Shown here: positions 6,205 to 8,495 of the stretch, one piece after another
How the letters are laid out: each line of letters begins with the position of its first letter
Position numbering within the stretch: the first letter of the stretch is position 1
Source: Candidatus Methanophagales archaeon
Lineage (GTDB): Archaea; Halobacteriota; Syntropharchaeia; Alkanophagales; Methanospirareceae
Direction of reading: 5' to 3'
Assembly (NCBI GenBank): GCA_014061035.1
Contig: JACGMN010000031.1
Span: 1 to 8,495 of the forward strand
Length of the DNA: 8,495 bases
The notes under the pieces: model-generated
Seen by the model: only the letters and a program-made list of their open reading frames with translations
Databases searched by the model: none
What the model was told of the DNA's origin: nothing
Position numbers and translations under genes: made by a program

Positions 6205-6990
6205 ATGGGAAAAGTATATCTTCTCGGTGTCGGACCCGGCGATCCTGAACTGGTAAGTTTGAAGGCTTACCGGCTTATAAATGAAGCTGACGTGCTATTA
6301 GTTGATCGTTTAGTGTTAGGCGTGAAGACGCTGATACCTCATGATAAAAAGGTCATTGATATCGGTAAAACATCTACACTGCATAAATTTTCACAGGACG
6401 AGATAAACGAACTGATGGTGGAACTGGCAGCGAAATACGAGAAGGTTGTGCGATTGAAAGGTGGAGACCCGTTTGTTTTCGGTAGGGGCGGTGAAGAAGC
6501 GGTGTTTCTTAGAGAGCATAACATTGAGTTTGAAATAGTACCGGGAATAACATCTGCAATTGCAGTTCCTGCTTTATTCTCCATACCACTTACATACCGC
6601 GGTCTTTCTTCTTCTGTTACAATAATCACGGGGCATGAGCAGGAGATGGAACCGACTCAGAAGAATAATAAGAATAAAACTAAAGAGCAGAAAGAAGAAG
6701 CGGTTGATTGGGGAGCGATAGCAAATTTAACTGGCACTATTGTTATATTGATGGGTGTAGGGAATCTTACGAAGAATATCGAGAAGCTTTTGGATCATGG
6801 GAAAGATGCAGAGACACCGGTAGCAATCATTGAGAAAGGATTCACAGAAGATGCGAGAATTGTATCTGGAACGCTTGGAGAGATAGTAGAAGTAGCGATG
6901 AGCGAAGATGTGAAGCAGCCTGCGGTGATTGTTATCGGCGATGTGGTTAAGATAAGGGCGAAGCTGTTGCAGACAGACACCCTGACCTAA
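6205..6990 (+). CDS. cobA: Uroporphyrinogen-III C-methyltransferase
   Basis: A 261-aa SAM-dependent methyltransferase that methylates uroporphyrinogen III at C2 and C7 to precorrin-2, the branch point to cobalamin, siroheme, archaeal heme and F430. The family motifs are in order: VYLLGVGPGDPELVSLKA (4-21), DRLV (34-37), RLKGGDPFVFGRGGEE (83-98), VPGITSAIAVPALFSIPLTYRG (112-133, read in two parts), TIITGHE (139-145), and GTIVILMGVGNL (177-188). It is a stand-alone enzyme with no uroporphyrinogen synthase or CysG fusion. A lysine/asparagine/glutamate-rich stretch (about 147-167) lengthens the loop after TGHE. The ATG start gives the standard N-terminus; only a weak GTGA lies 3 nt before it. It follows the protease in the same direction but may have its own promoter. 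It converges on the ABC permease. Confidence 0.95.
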   Translation: MGKVYLLGVGPGDPELVSLKAYRLINEADVLLVDRLVLGVKTLIPHDKKVIDIGKTSTLHKFSQDEINELMVELAAKYEKVVRLKGGDPFVFGRGGEEAVFLREHNIEFEIVPGITSAIAVPALFSIPLTYRGLSSSVTIITGHEQEMEPTQKNNKNKTKEQKEEAVDWGAIANLTGTIVILMGVGNLTKNIEKLLDHGKDAETPVAIIEKGFTEDARIVSGTLGEIVEVAMSEDVKQPAVIVIGDVVKIRAKLLQTDTLT

Positions 6991-7037
6991 GAAGCAATTT
7001 GGATTTACTGATTTGAAAATTCTGACAAGAAAAGATG

Positions 7038-8324
7038 TTATTGTCTGATCCACTTCCATATCTCAAGCGGTGACGCATTCTTGCCGTACATCAGGATACC
7101 GACCCTGAAGATCCTGCCTGCGATCTTCGATACTATCAAGGTAGAGACGACGAGAACAATAGCAGGAAGGATGATCTCAAGAGCACTCATATCTGTTAGC
7201 GTCATCCGTATTAGCATAGCAAGAGGTGTCACGAACGGAATATAGCTTGCAACCAGTGCAACGAGACCATCTGGATTCTTTACAATAGGGAATACAAAAA
7301 CGACCGGCAGCATCGGGAGCATCATAATTAGACTCTGGAAATTCCCTGCTGTTGATACATCCTCCATAGTTGCTCCGAGTCCAATAAAAAGTGCCGAGAA
7401 GAGCAGATAACCTGTAAGTGTGAAGAACAACATCTCCGGAAGCACGGGAACAAGTAGATGATCGAGTATTATAGGCAGCAACGGAATTCCACCAAATATA
7501 GATAGTGCGATTAGAATATATATCAGATATACAGACCCCTGAATAAGACCGGCAATGAAATTCCCTATAATCTTGCCCTGCATCAGCTCATCTGCGGATA
7601 CAGACGATAGCAAAATCTCTACTATCTTATCTTTCTTATCAGATATTGCACTCTGCATAGTGGTCATCCCGCTTATGAATGCTAAAAAGAGAATGAGTCC
7701 TGCGAAGATTCCTGGTATCCATTTGGCAATCATGCCGATTATACCAGGTTTTACTATATCTTCCGGTATCTCATCGACGATCATTGGCGTAATCCGGATA
7801 GAGTATCCGGCGAGAATTCTATCTATCTCATCAGGATCTATATTATACTGCGCTAGCTGATGGTGCAGCAGTAGTGGCTGAACGAAATCCTTGATGAAAT
7901 CGAGATCTGGCCCATACGTTCCACCGAGAACGATATTGATCTCTTTCGACCGGATGGTCTCGTTATTAAATACCATATATCCGGCACTATAGTTCCCACC
8001 AATTCGCGCTTCCAGCTCCTCCCTGCTGCCAGCGAATCTTTGTAATATTATGTTATATTTTGTTGCGTACTGCGTATAGGCACGCTCCATCTTTGCATAT
8101 AAGGACTCGTAGATACCAAGTTCATCCAGGACATAAAGTGTAAAGGTCTCTCTCTCCTCGGTCACATCCTCTACAGCCGCAAGTAGTGCGGGCAAACCAG
8201 CAAACACACCAATTAGGATCGGTGTGAGTATGAGAGATATGATAAACGTCTTATTCCAGATCAGTCTCCTGACTTCCCATCTTGCAATCGTAGAAGTATT
8301 TCTTATTGTAGTTGTAGCTTTCAT
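7038..8324 (-). CDS. ABC-2 type transporter permease, NatB-like
   Basis: A 428-aa membrane subunit of an ABC exporter. A first membrane helix (about 26-50) is followed by a large extracytoplasmic region (about 53-195), then five further hydrophobic segments near 197-222, 252-277, 296-318, 330-347 and 383-404. Between the second and third lies SDKKDKIVEILLSSVSADELMQGKIIG, here read as SDKKDKIVEILLSS (228-241) and ELMQGKIIG (246-254), the coupling-helix signature of NatB-type permeases. The C-terminal FRVGILMYGKNASP (406-419) is also typical. The substrate is unknown; NatAB relatives export sodium or drugs, but this cannot be read from the sequence. Its ATG overlaps the stop of the upstream ATPase gene in an ATGA, so the two are translationally coupled and form one transporter. 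Confidence 0.92.
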   Translation of the reverse strand: MKATTTIRNTSTIARWEVRRLIWNKTFIISLILTPILIGVFAGLPALLAAVEDVTEERETFTLYVLDELGIYESLYAKMERAYTQYATKYNIILQRFAGSREELEARIGGNYSAGYMVFNNETIRSKEINIVLGGTYGPDLDFIKDFVQPLLLHHQLAQYNIDPDEIDRILAGYSIRITPMIVDEIPEDIVKPGIIGMIAKWIPGIFAGLILFLAFISGMTTMQSAISDKKDKIVEILLSSVSADELMQGKIIGNFIAGLIQGSVYLIYILIALSIFGGIPLLPIILDHLLVPVLPEMLFFTLTGYLLFSALFIGLGATMEDVSTAGNFQSLIMMLPMLPVVFVFPIVKNPDGLVALVASYIPFVTPLAMLIRMTLTDMSALEIILPAIVLVVSTLIVSKIAGRIFRVGILMYGKNASPLEIWKWIRQ

Positions 8325-8495
8325 ATCGTACCGTACTCCGAATCCTCTCTTTTCCTATTCCTACTCCTATACGCTATGCGTTCGTTTGCTTGCGTTGCAA
8401 CCTTGAGGAAGATTTCATGGAGGGATATCCTGCTTATATTAATCTCCTGGATATGTATACCCTCCGGAAGTTCCCTGATGAATTGATTAGGGTCT
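8321..8495 (-). CDS. C-terminal part of an ABC transporter ATP-binding protein
   Basis: The last 57 codons of a minus-strand gene entering from the right edge; the Walker and signature motifs lie outside the window. The readable part includes FIRELPEGIHIQEINIS followed by RISLHEIFLKVA. The S(L)HEIFLK pattern near the end matches the conserved C-terminal extension of ABC-2 exporter ATPases (SLEDIFL in relatives). A hydrophilic, arginine-rich tail of about 24 residues follows (ERIAYRSRNRKRE and onward). The stop TGA overlaps the permease ATG by 4 nt, the classic arrangement of an exporter ATPase and its permease. This gene lies outside the long reading frames starting with Met because its start is beyond the window. 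Confidence 0.85.
   Translation of the reverse strand, partial: DPNQFIRELPEGIHIQEINISRISLHEIFLKVATQANERIAYRSRNRKREDSEYGTI

Overview
The window looks like a stretch of euryarchaeal chromosome, probably from the methanogen/methane-oxidiser side of the phylum. This rests on the archaeal-type aspartyl-tRNA synthetase, the archaeal LarB and ThiL forms, AT-rich TATA-like boxes about 25-30 nt before start codons, weak or missing ribosome binding sites at several genes (suggesting leaderless mRNAs), and a tRNA gene without an encoded CCA end. The species is not determined. A guess at the ANME-1/Methanophagales side rests only on general resemblance.

Layout, left to right. At 1-102 (minus) lies the first part of a hypothetical protein leaving the window. 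A 142-nt divergent spacer with short tandem repeats separates it from a class I PLP aminotransferase (245-1417, plus). This converges on aspS (1452-2783, minus). A plus-strand tRNA-Arg(UCU) gene (2886-2960) sits between aspS and larB (2968-3789, minus). larB is divergent from thiL (3835-4860, plus) across a 45-nt AT-rich promoter region. Next come a CBS-domain site-2 protease (4879-6105, plus), whose start appears to be a non-standard AUA codon, and cobA (6205-6990, plus). On the minus strand, an ABC-2 permease (7038-8324) overlaps by 4 nt the end of its ATPase partner (8321-8495, cut by the window edge).

This is mainly core metabolism and housekeeping: amino-acid metabolism, tRNA charging, thiamine diphosphate synthesis, tetrapyrrole synthesis and an exporter. 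I found no phage, IS element, CRISPR array, toxin-antitoxin pair or defence system. A weak theme is nickel cofactors: LarB begins the nickel-pincer nucleotide pathway, and CobA makes precorrin-2, a precursor of F430 as well as of cobalamin and siroheme. The genes are not one operon. The only likely co-transcribed groups are thiL with the protease and the ABC pair.

The points most worth checking are the AUA start of the protease and the His30/Pro89 pair in the aspartyl-tRNA synthetase, which predicts a non-discriminating enzyme that also charges tRNA-Asn. Others are the 13-bp tandem repeat upstream of cobA and the lysine/asparagine-rich insert within CobA.
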